From SIG480 sp045595365 (GTDB taxonomy: Bacteria > Bacillota > Clostridia > Oscillospirales > JAAYXM01): DNA of 44,676 nt. Shown here piece after piece: positions 6,941-15,554 of this stretch (the stretch's first letter is position 1; each line of letters begins with the position of its first letter). A program made the position numbers and the translations under genes. The stretch lies in assembly GCA_045595365.1 (NCBI GenBank), contig JAZOAI010000015.1, positions 1 through 44,676 on the forward strand, in the 5' to 3' direction. The notes beneath the pieces are model-generated. The model did not search any database. It saw only the letters and a program-made list of their open reading frames with translations, and had not been told where the DNA came from.

Positions 6941-7771
6941 TTAGAACAACTCCTTCATTGCGACATGGTCCATATCTGTAAATTCCTGATTTTCTCCGCA
7001 CATAGCCCAAATGAAGCTGTATGCGCGTGTGCCGACGCCTGAGTGGATTGACCAGCTCGGGCTGATTACTGCCTCTTCGTTTCTCATAACGATGTGGCGG
7101 GTTTCATTCGGCTGCCCCATCATATGGAATACTACGTCGTCTTCCTGCATATCGAGGTAGAGATAAACTTCCATGCGGCGGTCGTGAGTATGGCAGGGCA
7201 TTGTATTCCAGCTTGAACCGGGCTCAAGGTTTGTGAGGCCCATTGAGAGCTGGCAGCTCTGCATAACTTCCGGGTGAATGTACTGATTGATTACGCGCTT
7301 GTTGCACTCTTCAACTGATCCGCACGGAACCTTCTTAGCCTTTGTGATGTCAATCTTAACTGTCGGGTAGGTTGTGTGAGCCGGGCAGGAAGAGATGTAG
7401 AACTTCGGCGGATTTTCAACATCTACGCATTTGAAAGAGATGTCGCGGTTACCGCGGCCTATGTAGATGCCGTCACGCGGGTTCATTTCATATTCTGTCC
7501 CGTCGATTATGATGATACCGGGGCCACCGATGTTGATGCAGCCCATCTCACGGCGCTCAAGGAAGTAATCCGCAGCAAGCTCCTTACCGGCTGAGAGCTT
7601 GAGGTCCTGATAAACCGGCATTGCGCCTGCTGTGATGATTCTGTCGATATGGCTGTAAACCATACGGATATTGTCCTTTGTGAAGAGCTTTGAAATATGG
7701 AACTCCTCACGAAGGCGCTCTGTTGTGTAATGCTTCATGTCGCGCGGGTTTGATGCGTTTCTGATTTCCAT
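6941..7771 (-). CDS. kduI: 5-dehydro-4-deoxy-D-glucuronate isomerase
   Basis: A 276-residue cupin enzyme that isomerises 5-dehydro-4-deoxy-D-glucuronate (from unsaturated uronates released by pectin or glycosaminoglycan lyases) to the 2,5-diketo sugar used by KduD. Metal ligands His194, His196, Glu201 and His243 match the E. coli set, and PSWSIHSGVGT and MVYSHIDRI are near-identical to E. coli KduI. The open frame runs 43 codons further upstream, but that part is the tail of a decayed gene. An AAGGAGG site 11 nt before 7771 and the family length (278 in E. coli) fix the start. It is the first intact gene of the kdu unit. Confidence 0.93.
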   Translation of the reverse strand: MEIRNASNPRDMKHYTTERLREEFHISKLFTKDNIRMVYSHIDRIITAGAMPVYQDLKLSAGKELAADYFLERREMGCINIGGPGIIIIDGTEYEMNPRDGIYIGRGNRDISFKCVDVENPPKFYISSCPAHTTYPTVKIDITKAKKVPCGSVEECNKRVINQYIHPEVMQSCQLSMGLTNLEPGSSWNTMPCHTHDRRMEVYLYLDMQEDDVVFHMMGQPNETRHIVMRNEEAVISPSWSIHSGVGTRAYSFIWAMCGENQEFTDMDHVAMKELF

Positions 7772-7774
7772 TTT

Positions 7775-8077
7775 GCTTAAGTCCTCCTTAATATATTTTC
7801 CGTAAACTTCTATTTCCGAAAGCGTTGCCTGCATATGAGTGGTAGGGGTATGAGCCGTGGCCGGCGGTGTTGTGAACCCCATCAATCGCGTTGCGCTCAA
7901 AGAACATAGGTTCGTCTCTCGTTACAAGGTTTGCACTCGCGTTATGAATTCACACAGAGGAGCAGATATAACTATCTTGTCGTCCTCTGAAAATTCACCG
8001 GAAAATACTGTGTCTATCTCTTTTCCCGAATCGGAAAAGCGCACTTGTCCGCTTTTATCCAATATTTTTAAATCCAT
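7775..8077 (-). pseudogene. Remnant of a discoidin-like protein ahead of kduI
   Basis: A perfect AAGGAGG site and ATG at 8077 begin a short reading frame (MDLKILDKSGQVRFS) that stops after about 51 codons. In another frame from about position 7945 the sequence reads like a conserved core (TRDEPMFFERNAIDGV, then GHGSYPYHSYAGN). Near 7830 the coding sense returns to the first frame with LSEIEVYGKYI, which resembles the closing strand of F5/8 type C (discoidin) domains. The total is only about 300 bp. I read it as a gene of about 300 residues or more that lost internal segments and frame. Its 3' end now runs in frame into kduI. The family assignment rests on remembered similarity, not on a search. 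Confidence 0.5.
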
Positions 8078-8184
8078 ATCTGCCTCCTTGATATGGTAAC
8101 ACATACCTCATCATGATACGTTATAGCACTTTCTTTTGGAAAACTCTACTCAAAAAATATTTTTCTGCCACAAATGTTTTTTCT

Positions 8185-9192
8185 TTAAAGGATTATCGAA
8201 TGGCTCTCGAGCGTTTTTATGAGAAGCTCTGACGCGAGCGAGACATCGTTCATATCCGCGACCTCATTCGGGGTGTGGATATATCTGACGGGAACGCTGA
8301 TTCCGCCCGTCGGAATCCCGCTGCGCGAGGTGTGGATGCCTGCGCCGTTTGTCCCGCCGGTTGAAATAACCTCACGGCAAACTGAAATCTTATTCTTTTT
8401 TGCGGTTTCCTCAAGCGCCGAAACAATCGCAGGATGCGCTATAAATGAGGAATCCATAACCTTTATTGCCGCGCCGGCGCCAAGCCTCGTTTCTCCGTTG
8501 CCTTCATGTGAGGGAGTGTCAAACGATTCCGTAACGTCAAGCACAATTGCAAAATCTGCAGCTATCTCATACGCCGCAGTTTTTGCCCCCCGGAAGCCGA
8601 CCTCTTCCTGAACGGAAAAAACGCCATAAATATCGTATTCGCATTTTTTGAGATTGATGAGCGTGTGGAGAAGTATCGCGCATCCGAGGCGGTTGTCGAG
8701 ATACGGCGCTCTTATTCTGCTCTTTCCGAGTGGCTCCACCTTCCCCGAGAAAACGGCCGCATCCCCGGGGAGAATGCTTTTCCTTGCAGTTTTTTCATCC
8801 TTCGCACCGATGTCAATGAACATTGAGTTTACGGTGCGCTTCGATACCTCGCATTTTTCCTCGTGAGAGATTGCTCCCTTCACACCGTTTAAAAACTCAA
8901 CAGCAGCGCCGTCTAAGTCGTTTGCGGAAAGACCGCCTATTGCGTCAAAACGGACATAGCCGTCTTCATCAATGTAGGTCGCCATAAGCCCGGTGGTATC
9001 CATATGCGCGTCGATAATGCAACGTTTGCCGACGCCTTTTCTGTGAACTATGAGACTTCCGAGCGCATCTTTCCTGCAGGAAAGCCCTTCTTTCTCCGCA
9101 ATTTCCGAAATGAGCGCTGCCATTTCTTTTTCATAGCCTGACGGTGACTTGACAGTATACAGCATATCAAGTATTTCTCTTATATCAATCAT
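8185..9192 (-). CDS. M42 family metallo-aminopeptidase, third gene of a tandem trio
   Basis: A 335-residue member of the M42 (glutamyl aminopeptidase, TET) family of dinuclear-metal exopeptidases, which usually form large tetrahedral dodecamers in the cytosol. Metal and catalytic residues are all present: His63 and Asp65 (AHMDT), Asp166 (LDNR), Glu196-Glu197 (QEEVG), Asp219 and His306 (YIHTP). The start at 9192 is chosen over an upstream in-frame ATG because GGAGGG lies 8 nt before it; it overlaps the preceding gene by 8 nt. It is the shortest and most divergent of the three. Substrate preference cannot be read from sequence. Confidence 0.88.
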   Translation of the reverse strand: MIDIREILDMLYTVKSPSGYEKEMAALISEIAEKEGLSCRKDALGSLIVHRKGVGKRCIIDAHMDTTGLMATYIDEDGYVRFDAIGGLSANDLDGAAVEFLNGVKGAISHEEKCEVSKRTVNSMFIDIGAKDEKTARKSILPGDAAVFSGKVEPLGKSRIRAPYLDNRLGCAILLHTLINLKKCEYDIYGVFSVQEEVGFRGAKTAAYEIAADFAIVLDVTESFDTPSHEGNGETRLGAGAAIKVMDSSFIAHPAIVSALEETAKKNKISVCREVISTGGTNGAGIHTSRSGIPTGGISVPVRYIHTPNEVADMNDVSLASELLIKTLESHSIIL

Positions 9193-10216
9193 CCAAGAAG
9201 CCCTCCTCACAATTAACAAACTCACGCGCAAGCGAGATAACCGCCTTCATATCCCGGACATCTCCGACCGATGATGGAGAATGTATATACCTTGTAGGCA
9301 GAGAGAGCGACGTGGTCCTCACGCCGTTTCCCGAAACAGTTATTGCTCCGGCGTCTGTCCCGCCCGCTATGCGGGATTTCATCTGCCAGGGGATGTTCTT
9401 CTCCTCGGCGATTTTTCTCAGCTTTTCAAAAAGAGTCTTGTCGTATATTGCGCCACGGTCCATATATCCGATGACCGCGCCCTTTCCGAGAGCGCAGACG
9501 CGGCCTTCTCCCTCAGCTGACGGGATGTCCGCCGCAGTGGTCGCCTCAAGCACAAGGGATATGTCAGGGTTTATCGAATACACCGCACTCTTAGCACCGC
9601 GACAACCTATCTCCTCCTGAACAGTAAATGCAAACCAGGTGTCGTAGGCAAGCTCCTCTGAAATGAGCGTCATCATAACTGCACAGCCGAAGCGGTCATC
9701 AAGCGCGCGGGCTTTTATTCTGTTCTTCCCGAGCGCACAAAACGGACTGTCGAAGATTGCCGTGTCTCCGCGCGACACGAGCTTTTCCGCCGCAGCTTTC
9801 TTTTCGCAACCAATATCTATACACAGCTCTGAGAGCTTCGGAGCTGTTTTTCGTTCTTCTTTTGTTGTCAGGTGAACAGCCCGAAAGCCTATTATCCCCG
9901 GAATCTCCTTTTCGCCGACGAGGACTCTTTTCCCTATCACAACGCGCCTGTCCACGCCGCCGACAAAGTCAAATTTGAGGTAACCGTCATCCGTGATGTC
10001 GGTGATTATCATTCCTACCTCATCCATATGCGCCGCAAGCATAAGCTTCGTCTTTCGTTTTTTCTTTCCCTTTTTAAGCACAAGAAGATTTCCCATAGTA
10101 TCTTCCCGCACATCATCTGCAAGCGGGGCGATAAAGCCTTTTATATACTCCCGCACCTTTTCCTCGTTGCTTGACGGGCCGTTCAGGGCGCAGAGTTTTT
10201 GAAGTTTTTCTATCAC
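9185..10216 (-). CDS. M42 family metallo-aminopeptidase, second gene of a tandem trio
   Basis: A 343-residue M42 aminopeptidase. Ligands are His63 and Asp65 (AAHMDEVG), Asp173 (LDDR), Glu201-Glu202 (QEEIG), Glu224 in place of the more usual Asp at that ligand position, and His312 (YIHSP). The start is a GTG overlapping the stop of the upstream paralogue by 4 nt (GTGA), with GGAGG 9 nt before it, so translation is coupled. The Glu-for-Asp change is known in part of the M42 family and may shift metal or substrate preference. Role: trimming N-terminal residues of peptides released by proteasome-like proteases or taken up from outside. Confidence 0.9.
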   Translation of the reverse strand: MIEKLQKLCALNGPSSNEEKVREYIKGFIAPLADDVREDTMGNLLVLKKGKKKRKTKLMLAAHMDEVGMIITDITDDGYLKFDFVGGVDRRVVIGKRVLVGEKEIPGIIGFRAVHLTTKEERKTAPKLSELCIDIGCEKKAAAEKLVSRGDTAIFDSPFCALGKNRIKARALDDRFGCAVMMTLISEELAYDTWFAFTVQEEIGCRGAKSAVYSINPDISLVLEATTAADIPSAEGEGRVCALGKGAVIGYMDRGAIYDKTLFEKLRKIAEEKNIPWQMKSRIAGGTDAGAITVSGNGVRTTSLSLPTRYIHSPSSVGDVRDMKAVISLAREFVNCEEGFLDD

Positions 10217-11244
10217 AGCTTGCCACCTCCCGACGAAAGATGAAGAGCAAATTCGCTTATAAGCTTTGCAACTGCCTCTATATCCTTTTTATTGACCGTT
10301 TCAACCGGTGTGTGCATATATTTGAGCGGGATTGAAATAATCCCTGTTGCAATCCCTTCGCGGAGAGTCTGAATTGACCAGGCATTTGTTCCGGAATGAC
10401 CGGCACTCACCTCAACCGTATAAGGAATTTTCTTATCCTTCGCTATGTCAATAAGCGCATCGGATATTTTCCTCGTCATATTTGGCCCTCTGCCAATCGC
10501 AGCTCCGCTCCCTGCCGGGAAAGTCAGAGACTTGTCCACCCCGGGAGTCTGCGCGTGGGTAACATCCACAACAAGCGCCCAGTCAGGGTTCGCTTCAAAG
10601 CCCGCAACGCCCGCGCCGCGGCAGCCGACCTCCTCCTGCGTGCTTGCAAGGACAAGTATGTCTATCCCGAGCTTTTTACCCTTAAGAAGCTCAACTGCGC
10701 GCAGGATTGCAGCGAGGCTTGCTCTGTCATCAAGAGCGCGCGCGGAAATATTCTTGCCGTGAAGCTCCACACACCCTGAATCGAAAACGACAGGTGTCCC
10801 GACCGGAACCTCGACCTCTCCCTCTTCCGCACCTATGTCTATATACAGCTTTTCTGCATCAACTGCCTTGTCCGCTTCGTCAGCCGTCTGCAGATGCGGC
10901 GGAGTTGCAGTTATAACCCCGCTCACGGGCGGGTCACAAAGAACCGTCACGCACGCAGCAGGAAGTATGCGCGGGTCAACCCCACCTATATTTGAAAAGG
11001 TAAGAAACCCTTCCTTCTGCCCGGTTATGATGAGGCCAATCTCGTCAATATGCGCATCAAGCATAAGACACTTCGCGTTGCGTTTCCCCGACTTGCGATA
11101 TCCGAAGACGTTCCCGAAGGAATCTATGGAGACCGAGTCTGTATATCTTTTCATAAGCGCCGCAACCCGCTTTGATGCGCTATGCTCAAAGCCGGACGGC
11201 GATGGGTTTTCGGAAAGTTTTTTTATAATCGAAAATACGTCCAA
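10213..11244 (-). CDS. M42 family metallo-aminopeptidase, first gene of a tandem trio
   Basis: A 343-residue M42 aminopeptidase with intact ligands: His65 and Asp67 (DAHIDEIG), Asp172 (LDDR), Glu204-Glu205 (QEEVGCRG), Asp227 and His311 (YMHTP). The start is TTG with an AAGGGG site 9 nt upstream. It heads a run of three paralogues joined by 4-nt and 8-nt overlaps. The three are clearly related but not recent copies, since they differ across most of their length, so three distinct specificities, or a mixed complex, are plausible. No promoter was clearly seen in the 50-bp gap to spoIID. Confidence 0.9.
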   Translation of the reverse strand: MDVFSIIKKLSENPSPSGFEHSASKRVAALMKRYTDSVSIDSFGNVFGYRKSGKRNAKCLMLDAHIDEIGLIITGQKEGFLTFSNIGGVDPRILPAACVTVLCDPPVSGVITATPPHLQTADEADKAVDAEKLYIDIGAEEGEVEVPVGTPVVFDSGCVELHGKNISARALDDRASLAAILRAVELLKGKKLGIDILVLASTQEEVGCRGAGVAGFEANPDWALVVDVTHAQTPGVDKSLTFPAGSGAAIGRGPNMTRKISDALIDIAKDKKIPYTVEVSAGHSGTNAWSIQTLREGIATGIISIPLKYMHTPVETVNKKDIEAVAKLISEFALHLSSGGGKL

Positions 11245-11294
11245 AGCTTCACGCCCCTTCTCTTTTGTGTCTATTGTACCATAATTTTTTCTAT

Positions 11295-12296
11295 TTATGA
11301 AGAGGATTTTTGATTTATTTTCCCAAGCTCTACCCCGGTATAATAGCTTTTGAGAATTTCCTCATACTTTTTGCCGGAAAGTGCCATAGCTCGCGCGCCG
11401 TACTGGCTCATTCCGACACCGTGGCCGTAGCCGCGCGTTCTGAACTTCATCTTGCCGTTCTCATAAATGAGAGTGAAGTTTGTTGAGTTAAGCCCGAAAA
11501 GAGTTCTCACATCACTCCCTTTTATCGAAACCTTGCCGACGGAGAGACTTTTTATTCCCCCCGCAGCTGAGCGAGAGATATCTGTCACCCAGTTTTCAGG
11601 GTTTTCATCGAAGCTTGCATTCGGATATTTTGCCACAAAAATGCTTTTGAATTCTTCAGGCGCAAGCTCTCTCTCCTCCTGATAGTGGGGAGACTCCTCC
11701 TCGCCCTCGCTTTTCACACTCACAAGATACGGCGCGTCTCCCCCCCAGACATCCTTTGCGTTTTCCGTCATTCCTGACGAGGTTGAATGGAAAACAGCAC
11801 TTATGGGAGAGCCGTCATACAGCAAAATTTCGCCATCTGTCTCACTGACTGCACGTTTTATTTTCTCCGTATATTCCTCTTTTTCATCATCCCACGCCGC
11901 GGCAAATGAGCTTATGGGCTTATATGCCTTGCAGTGAGCAGGGTTATCGCACAGATACGCGCCGTTATGCCCCTCAGCCGGAGGCGAGGTCATCTTCTTC
12001 ATCGTATATGTCCTCGCCGCAACGGCCTGGGCCTTTAGCGCTTCTTCGGGGAATAGTGCGGGCATCTCTGCCGCAACAACTCCTTCAAGATATTCCGAAA
12101 GTGATAGCGTTTCTGTTTTTCCGTTAGTGCTGAGTGTAACTTCAATTTCAGAATCATCTGTTTTTTCTGATGTGCCTATCCCTTCAGACGGCAGAGGAAG
12201 AACGGGAATCTCTCCTGCCCTCTTCGAAATTGCAATAAGCGGAATGATAAAAACCGCCGCCCAAAGCACCGCACATAAAACAAAAAAACGTTTCAT
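11295..12296 (-). CDS. spoIID: Stage II sporulation protein D (peptidoglycan lytic transglycosylase)
   Basis: A 333-residue membrane-anchored enzyme needed for engulfment during sporulation. It cleaves glycan strands between MurNAc and GlcNAc where the peptide has been removed by SpoIIP. One N-terminal membrane segment (about 4-23) is followed by the SpoIID domain: SEYLEGVVAAEMP (with the catalytic Glu region, about 67-79), EALKAQAVAARTY, and the C-terminal GYGHGVGMSQYGA motif. The longest frame extends 26 codons upstream, but AAAGGA lies 9 nt before this ATG and the hydrophobic anchor starts directly after it. Family length (about 340) agrees. SigE control is expected, but I could not identify a convincing SigE promoter. 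Confidence 0.9.
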   Translation of the reverse strand: MKRFFVLCAVLWAAVFIIPLIAISKRAGEIPVLPLPSEGIGTSEKTDDSEIEVTLSTNGKTETLSLSEYLEGVVAAEMPALFPEEALKAQAVAARTYTMKKMTSPPAEGHNGAYLCDNPAHCKAYKPISSFAAAWDDEKEEYTEKIKRAVSETDGEILLYDGSPISAVFHSTSSGMTENAKDVWGGDAPYLVSVKSEGEEESPHYQEERELAPEEFKSIFVAKYPNASFDENPENWVTDISRSAAGGIKSLSVGKVSIKGSDVRTLFGLNSTNFTLIYENGKMKFRTRGYGHGVGMSQYGARAMALSGKKYEEILKSYYTGVELGKINQKSSS

Positions 12297-12357
12297 TATC
12301 CTGCATCCTTTCACATTAAACTTTCCCTTTTCCTTGCTCGCCTTCGACAAAAAAACG

Positions 12358-12386
12358 TTGACTATTGACATCAAATAATATAAAAT
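12358..12386 (+). promoter_or_regulatory. Promoter of citrate synthase gene
   Basis: TTGACT (12358-12363) and TAAAAT (12381-12386) with 17 bp spacing precede the citrate synthase start by about 30 bp. Confidence 0.65.
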
Positions 12387-12418
12387 AAATCTATTATATA
12401 ACCTTAGGAGGACTTAAC

Positions 12419-13789
12419 ATGTCCAATAACTTTTCTCTCGAAAGCGCGAACTTTATAAAAAAGATATGCGACGGCTATGAAATTAATAACCATATAAATG
12501 CCGAGCATTTTAATAATTCGCACATCAAACGCGGGCTCCGCAACCAGGACGGGACCGGTGTTGTTGCAGGCGTTACCCGAATAGGAAACGTTCGCGGTTA
12601 CAGCGTTATAGACGACGAGCGTGAACCGATTGACGGCATTCTCACTTATCGTGGAATAAATGTTTATGATATTATTTCGGGGATAACAAAAGAGGACCGT
12701 TTCGGGTTTGAAGAGGTTGCGTACCTTCTTCTTATGGGAAAGCTCCCCACAAAAGACGAGCTTGCGGAATTCAACGAAATCCTCGCATACCACAGAACCC
12801 TTCCCCACAACTTCACCGAGGATATGATTATCAAAGCACCGAGCCCGAACATTATGAACAAGCTTGCACGAAGTATTCTTGTTCTTTATTCTTTTGATGA
12901 GAACCCCGACGACACATCCCTTGAAAACATGGTGCGCCAGTCTCTCGACATTATCGCGCGCCTTCCGATAATCGCCGCTCAGGCATACCAGGTAAAGCGC
13001 CATTATTACGAAAACAAGAGCATGCATCTTCACGTGCCGCCCGAGAATCTTTCTTCCGCAGAAATTCTTCTCTACTGCATGCGTTCAGACCGTACATACA
13101 CCGACGAAGAGGCAAAGCTTCTTGACAAGTGCCTTATCCTCCACGCAGAACACGGCGGCGGTAACAACTCGACCTTCACAACCCGCGTGCTTTCCTCATC
13201 CGGCACTGACACATATTCTGCTATCGCGGCATCTCTCTGCTCTCTCAAGGGTCCGCTTCACGGTGGCGCTAACAAGCAGGTTTCCGATATGCTCTCTGAC
13301 ATTGAAGCAAATGTCAAGAACTGGAAGAATGACGATGAAGTTTCTGAATATCTTGCAAAAATCATCCGCAAAGAAGTCGGAGACAGGAGCGGAAAGATAT
13401 ACGGCATGGGCCACGCTATCTACACAAAGTCTGACCCCCGCGCGGTTATGCTTAAACAGCATGCGAAAAATCTCGCTTCGAAAAACGGATTCCTTGACCG
13501 TTTCGAACTGATAGAGTCAGTTGAGCGGCTCACTCCCGTTGTCTTCAAAGCCGTAAAAGGCTCTTCAAAGCCCCTGTGTGCAAATGTTGACCTTTACTCA
13601 GGCCTTGTTTATGAAATGCTCGGAATTCCGCAGGATTTATACACTCCGATTTTCGCTATTGCGCGTGTTGCAGGCCTTTGCGCCCACCGCATAGAGGAAG
13701 CGATGACCGGTGGCCGCATTATCCGCCCCGGATACAAGTGCATCTTCCAGAAATCGGAATACACCCCCATTTCAGAAAGACAAATTTAG
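12419..13789 (+). CDS. gltA: Citrate synthase
   Basis: A 456-residue enzyme condensing oxaloacetate and acetyl-CoA to citrate. Active-site residues are visible: His245 region (LHAEHGGGNN), His281 (GPLHGGAN), His332 (GHAIY) and Asp391 (NVDLYSG). A TTAGGAGG site precedes ATG by 6 nt. It is longer than the usual ~370-430-residue Firmicute enzymes because of an N-terminal extension of about 40 residues. No aconitase or isocitrate dehydrogenase is nearby, so it probably serves glutamate synthesis through a partial TCA branch. It is followed after 13 nt by a membrane protein gene that may be co-transcribed. 2-Methylcitrate synthase is the less likely alternative. Confidence 0.9.
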   Translation: MSNNFSLESANFIKKICDGYEINNHINAEHFNNSHIKRGLRNQDGTGVVAGVTRIGNVRGYSVIDDEREPIDGILTYRGINVYDIISGITKEDRFGFEEVAYLLLMGKLPTKDELAEFNEILAYHRTLPHNFTEDMIIKAPSPNIMNKLARSILVLYSFDENPDDTSLENMVRQSLDIIARLPIIAAQAYQVKRHYYENKSMHLHVPPENLSSAEILLYCMRSDRTYTDEEAKLLDKCLILHAEHGGGNNSTFTTRVLSSSGTDTYSAIAASLCSLKGPLHGGANKQVSDMLSDIEANVKNWKNDDEVSEYLAKIIRKEVGDRSGKIYGMGHAIYTKSDPRAVMLKQHAKNLASKNGFLDRFELIESVERLTPVVFKAVKGSSKPLCANVDLYSGLVYEMLGIPQDLYTPIFAIARVAGLCAHRIEEAMTGGRIIRPGYKCIFQKSEYTPISERQI

Positions 13790-13802
13790 AAGGTGAATTA
13801 TA

Positions 13803-14573
13803 ATGAAGAATAAGCTTTTCCCGCTTCTCTTCGCACTTCCCGTTACAGCAGGGCTCTGCGCTGCAACTCTGAGAGCAACTGTTCTTAAGGCTTCCCCTGA
13901 TGAGTTTTCCTCAGTCACCCCGGTTATGTACGGCCTTGTTACAATCTGCATCATCTCACTTCTTATGGCGCTCATAGCTTCGTTTTTGCTGAAAGACGGC
14001 GTTGATTTCAAATCTCTTTTTGTCTCCCGCACTCTTCCTGCGGTTTTTGGCGCAAGTGCAGTTATTATTCTGATTTATGCCGTATTAACGCTTATCCCGC
14101 TCAGGTATGAGTTTGATGCAACGCGGCTTGTTCTCGCGTTTTTTTCCCTCTACTGTGCAGTTTCACTTCTTGTCCTCGGAAAATACAGACTCATTGAGCG
14201 CGAAAGCACGGCATATTGCATCTTCTCTGCAGTTCCCGTTTTCTGGGCTTGTTTTATGATAATTCTCGCCTTCCGTGATAAGGTGTCAGACCCCATAATT
14301 TCAAATTACGTTTTTCTTATGTTATCATATATTTCGATTCTCTTCTTCTGCTATTCCGTATCCGCTCACGTTCTCGGAAAAAAGAGAAGGAACGTCGCCG
14401 TATTCTCCTGTTTTGTCGGCATCTTCTTCATCCTCGCTGAAATCCTCTCCCTGCTCTTCTCAGGCGCATATGCTTCGTTTTCATTGGATGAATTCCGCGA
14501 ACTTCTTCCCCTGATTGCATTTTTGATTTCAATGCCGTTTGCAGCGGCGGAAATGTTAAAAAAGCAGAATTAA
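13803..14573 (+). CDS. Polytopic membrane protein of unknown function
   Basis: I do not recognise this 256-residue protein. It has about seven hydrophobic segments (roughly 5-25, 42-62, 76-100, 106-126, 138-156, 165-188, 198-250 in two parts), short loops, and a basic KKRR cluster near residues 193-197 that would face the cytoplasm. No enzymatic motif, metal site or transporter signature is evident. AGAAGG is placed 8 nt before ATG. The gene follows citrate synthase by 13 nt and ends 17 bp before a bidirectional terminator, so it is the last gene of that unit. Any functional link with citrate synthase is unproven. Confidence 0.75.
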   Translation: MKNKLFPLLFALPVTAGLCAATLRATVLKASPDEFSSVTPVMYGLVTICIISLLMALIASFLLKDGVDFKSLFVSRTLPAVFGASAVIILIYAVLTLIPLRYEFDATRLVLAFFSLYCAVSLLVLGKYRLIERESTAYCIFSAVPVFWACFMIILAFRDKVSDPIISNYVFLMLSYISILFFCYSVSAHVLGKKRRNVAVFSCFVGIFFILAEILSLLFSGAYASFSLDEFRELLPLIAFLISMPFAAAEMLKKQN

Positions 14574-14589
14574 ATAAGTTTATACAAGC

Positions 14590-14622
14590 AAAAGCCCGAC
14601 GGTTATCCGTCGGGCTTTTTTC
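14590..14622. terminator. Bidirectional terminator between the membrane protein and abrB
   Basis: A perfect 13-bp GC-rich stem (14590-14602 with 14607-14619), TTAT loop, A run on one side and T run on the other. It serves converging transcripts. Confidence 0.9.
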
Positions 14623-14861
14623 TATTTTGAAAGATTCTTTATGCAGGTTTTGCAGATGTTCTTTCCTTTATATTCCGAAATATCTTTTTTGCTGCCGCAA
14701 AAAATACATTCCGTCTCGTGTTTTTTCAGAATAACGCGGTCGCCGTCAACATAAATTTCAATAGAGTCGCGTTGTTCTATTCCCATTTTTTTGCGAAGCT
14801 CGATCGGAAGAACTATTCTCCCCAGATCGTCTATTCGCCTTACAATTCCCGTAGATTTCAT
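14622..14861 (-). CDS. abrB: AbrB-family transition-state regulator with C-terminal zinc ribbon
   Basis: A 79-residue DNA-binding protein. Residues 1-47 are the AbrB swapped-hairpin domain (STGIVRRIDDLGRIVLPIELRKKMGI is typical), which forms a dimer and represses post-exponential and sporulation genes in bacilli. The C-terminus has two CxxC pairs (Cys52, Cys55, Cys70, Cys73) and likely binds zinc, unlike B. subtilis AbrB, whose tail is a tetramerisation domain; the zinc-ribbon form is common in Clostridia. The start at 14861 follows an AAGGGG site; 15 upstream in-frame codons are excluded because the promoter places transcription just before this site. It is divergent from spmAB, with promoters in the shared gap. 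Confidence 0.88.
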   Translation of the reverse strand: MKSTGIVRRIDDLGRIVLPIELRKKMGIEQRDSIEIYVDGDRVILKKHETECIFCGSKKDISEYKGKNICKTCIKNLSK

Positions 14862-14887
14862 TTTTCCCCTTCCCTTCATTGAATTTA

Positions 14888-14916
14888 AGCATATCAAAAA
14901 TGTCAAATTTTGTCAA
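14888..14916 (-). promoter_or_regulatory. Promoter of abrB
   Basis: TTGACA (14911-14916) and TATGCT (14888-14893) on the minus strand with 17 bp spacing. The TTTGACA motif is repeated within the spacer, which could be a binding site for AbrB itself, but that is speculative. Confidence 0.65.
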
Positions 14917-14962
14917 TACGTTTCGTCGCATTTTGTTATTTTATAGCGGAGGTTTTTTAGCT

Positions 14963-15550
14963 ATGATGGGAAAAATATGGTTTTTTATGATATTGCTGTC
15001 GGTTATAAGCGCAATAGCAAACGGAAGGCTTTCCGAGCTTTCCGCATCTGTTTCCGAAGGTGCGGGAGCAGGGATAAGCCTCGTTCTTTCAATCGGCGGA
15101 ATGATTATTCTGTGGAGCGCGGTCCTTGAGGTAATGAAAGCCTCCGGCCTTCTCAGAAAACTCACGCGCCTCATCCGCCCCTTTCTTAATTTTCTCTTTC
15201 CCTCAGCAAAAAACTCACCTTCTGTTATGGAGGATATTTCCGCAAACGTGTCTGCAAATCTCTTAGGCCTCGGCAACGCCGCGACCCCTGCGGGAATCTC
15301 TGCTGCGCGTGGGCTTTTCTCTCTTACAAACAACACACGCGTATCTGATGACCTATGTATGTTTGTCGTCATCAACACTGCCTCGCTGCAGCTTATTCCG
15401 ACAACCGTTGCTGCAATAAGAGGCTCACTCGGAGCCTCGAATCCTTTTGACATTATCCCTGCGGTATGGATTGCAACTTTATTTTCTCAGCTTGTCGGAA
15501 TATGCTCCGCAAAACTCCTTGCGTACATATACAAGAAACGGGGTATTTGA
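14963..15550 (+). CDS. spmA: Spore maturation protein A (nucleoside-recognition domain membrane protein)
   Basis: A 195-residue integral membrane protein (B. subtilis SpmA has 196). It contains the Gate/nucleoside-recognition fold with the motif NLLGLGNAATPAGI (about 101-114) and several hydrophobic segments. With SpmB it is needed for full dehydration of the spore core and heat resistance; the transported substrate is unknown. The longest frame starts with a TTG 28 codons earlier, but GCGGAGG lies 10 nt before the ATG-ATG at 14963, and family length supports the shorter form. spmB follows after 4 nt. Confidence 0.9.
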   Translation: MMGKIWFFMILLSVISAIANGRLSELSASVSEGAGAGISLVLSIGGMIILWSAVLEVMKASGLLRKLTRLIRPFLNFLFPSAKNSPSVMEDISANVSANLLGLGNAATPAGISAARGLFSLTNNTRVSDDLCMFVVINTASLQLIPTTVAAIRGSLGASNPFDIIPAVWIATLFSQLVGICSAKLLAYIYKKRGI

Positions 15551-15554
15551 ATAA

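Noticed and set aside
7772..7900. 43-residue N-terminal extension of KduI
   Set aside because: The KduI family starts near 7771, a ribosome-binding site lies there, and the extension reads as the tail of the decayed upstream gene.
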